From Candidatus Poribacteria bacterium (lineage in GTDB: Bacteria; Poribacteria; WGA-4E; GCA-2687025): a stretch of 12,790 bases of DNA. The translations under genes were made by a program, and so were the position numbers. Position 1 is the first letter of the stretch, and each line of letters begins with the position of its first letter. The notes under the pieces were generated by a model that was not told the DNA's origin, did no database searches, and saw only the letters and a program-made list of their open reading frames with translations. Shown in pieces: positions 11,806-12,790 of this stretch. The stretch spans positions 1-12,790 of the forward strand of contig JAQBWJ010000017.1 of NCBI GenBank assembly GCA_027625215.1. The letters run 5' to 3'.

Positions 11806-12697
11806 ACTCCTGATATCCCGCCGCGCTTTCAGGCTTTTCGAGCCGCACCTTGCCGCCTTCTTCGACGGTCAGGTACAGGTCGTCCCGACCCGGCGCGTTG
11901 CAGGGTCCGAACATGACGGCGCGTTCCTCCGGCGTCATGTCGGTGACGGTCGGATCGCCCCAGAACGTCTCCGGCGCGCACAAGTTCCGCGAAGGACCTT
12001 GTCGGACGGCGGTGCGAGAGGCGTACTTGAACAGCACGGAGCGGCGTTCCCAGTCGTTCGTCCAAGGGAGCGTGCCGTGCGTCTGCGCGCCGTCCATGAA
12101 GAACAGCACGTCGCCCGCGCGGATATCCGGGTTGGCGACGGAGCCGCGATGGTCGTTCGCCAACCGCACGCCGTCGGGCATCCGATACTTCGACTTGTGG
12201 CTGCCCGGCACCGCGGCGAACCCGCCCTTTCCGCCGGGACAGTCCGTCAAGTTCCACGTCACCGTGACCCCCGCGACATACATCCGCCCGTTTTGGTGGG
12301 TGTATGCGACGTGTTCGCCGTGCGGTTCGCCCGCGCCGTGCAGGGTGAGCCCTTCCGTGCCTTTGACGGCGTTGTTGAACTGAGGTCCGTGATCGAGCCG
12401 AAACCCTTTGCCGCACATGACGTTCAGCCGCGACACGATCTGCGGATGCGCCAGCAGTCGGCGGAAGGGGTGGCAGTAGGGCTGCTGAAGGTTCAACAGG
12501 TTTTCGCCGCCGTACCAGCGCGCGCCCGTCCCCGCCAACGCTTCCGACCCCCGCGCTCCGGCGCCTCTGCCCTCGCGGACGTTCTGCTTCGCGTAGTCGA
12601 GCGCCTCGTTCACTTCGGCGATCTCATCCGTCGACAGGACGTTCCGCACGACGAGGTGCCCCTGCAAGTCCCACAGATACCGCTCCCTCGCATCCAT
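11804..12697 (-). CDS. PhyH-family (phytanoyl-CoA dioxygenase-like) oxygenase, upstream copy
   Basis: This 297-residue protein is a paralogue of the downstream copy. They share, in order, FRLDHGP, TLHG-GEP, QNGR, a GGFA-VPGSHK block (here residues 158-168), THGTLPW with H207, and RRSVL-KYASR with R219. The likely role is Fe(II)/2-oxoglutarate-dependent hydroxylation of a small molecule, in the cytoplasm since no signal peptide is present. As in the copy, the usual H-x-D is not evident; H120 is the conserved candidate. The region before the core (residues 40-75) and the C-terminus are the most diverged parts, which suggests different substrates. TAAGGAGGG (complement of 12704-12712) lies six bases before the ATG. 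It is the first gene of a two-gene unit that probably starts within the last 90 bases of the window. Confidence 0.85.
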   Translation of the reverse strand: MDARERYLWDLQGHLVVRNVLSTDEIAEVNEALDYAKQNVREGRGAGARGSEALAGTGARWYGGENLLNLQQPYCHPFRRLLAHPQIVSRLNVMCGKGFRLDHGPQFNNAVKGTEGLTLHGAGEPHGEHVAYTHQNGRMYVAGVTVTWNLTDCPGGKGGFAAVPGSHKSKYRMPDGVRLANDHRGSVANPDIRAGDVLFFMDGAQTHGTLPWTNDWERRSVLFKYASRTAVRQGPSRNLCAPETFWGDPTVTDMTPEERAVMFGPCNAPGRDDLYLTVEEGGKVRLEKPESAAGYQE

Positions 12698-12721
12698 CCG
12701 ACACCCTCCTTACACACCACC

Positions 12722-12790
12722 TGTCATTCTGAGTGCTGACACGCACTAATTGTTGCATCTTTCACAGAGGTACTAACCGTGTCATTCTGA
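12722..12790. repeat. Short direct repeat TGTCATTCTGA in the upstream region of the PhyH pair
   Basis: An exact 11-base direct repeat occurs at 12722-12732 and 12780-12790, the second reaching the window edge and possibly longer. A small stem AGTGC/GCACT (12732-12736 with 12743-12747) lies between. The stretch 12698-12790 has no gene. It should hold the promoter of the PhyH pair, but I see no clear -35/-10. The repeat may be part of a dispersed intergenic repeat family. Confidence 0.45.

Noticed and set aside
10845..12739. Long plus-strand open frames opposite the two PhyH genes
   Set aside because: Arg-rich antisense shadows. The minus strand carries conserved PhyH motifs in both genes and good ribosome binding sites.
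12732..12747. Stem AGTGC/GCACT as a terminator
   Set aside because: It has only five pairs, with no T-run in either direction, and lies upstream of a gene start.
1..12790. CRISPR array, tRNA, rRNA or insertion sequence
   Set aside because: No regularly spaced repeats, cloverleaf, rRNA-like block, transposase or terminal inverted repeats were seen on either strand.

Overview
This is a GC-rich window from a diderm (Gram-negative type), flagellated bacterium. The diderm reading rests on the end of a probable outer-membrane beta-barrel gene, an ExbB/ExbD-type energy-transducing operon, and several Sec signal peptides. Flagellation is inferred from a run of flagellar export, stator and switch genes. 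Two tandem phytanoyl-CoA-dioxygenase-like (PhyH) genes and the unusual domain mixtures would suit an under-cultured phylum such as Poribacteria or Armatimonadota. The taxonomic guess is weak and cannot be settled from this sequence alone.

Layout. (1) Bases 2-2412, plus strand: end of a beta-barrel gene, exbB with an N-terminal secreted beta-sandwich domain, then two different exbD/tolR genes. A strong bidirectional terminator (2457-2511) closes the operon. (2) Bases 2551-3351, minus strand: a uronate-dehydrogenase-like NAD-dependent SDR with a TTG start and its own promoter. (3) Bases 3657-3764, plus strand: a 35-residue single-pass membrane peptide with its own promoter and a probable terminator. 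(4) Bases 3949-8705, plus strand: fliJ, an 831-residue MotE/YlxF-like periplasmic protein containing a FlgD-type Ig domain, motA and motB, ended by a terminator at 8720-8773. (5) Bases 8952-10876, plus strand: fliM (without the N-terminal CheY-binding segment), fliN and fliO, preceded by a candidate promoter and structured leader. (6) Bases 10908-12697, minus strand: two paralogous PhyH-family oxygenases, translationally coupled. The window ends in an intergenic stretch with a short direct repeat.

How the genes work together. ExbB and the two ExbD proteins should form a proton-driven inner-membrane motor that energises outer-membrane or periplasmic work; the upstream barrel is a possible client. 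In the flagellar block, MotA/MotB form the stator, FliM/FliN the switch ring, FliO helps assemble the export gate, and FliJ is the export stalk and chaperone-escort protein. The gene order follows the familiar fliJ-ylxF-(fliK-flgD-flgE)-motAB-(fliL)-fliM-fliN/Y-fliO-(fliPQR) pattern, but the bracketed genes are absent. A single large protein with both MotE-like and FlgD-Ig-like parts occupies the gap. The most noteworthy items are that protein, the FliM lacking its CheY-binding segment, the alternative hairpins around the fliM start codon, and the ExbB fusion. I found no CRISPR array, tRNA, rRNA or insertion sequence.
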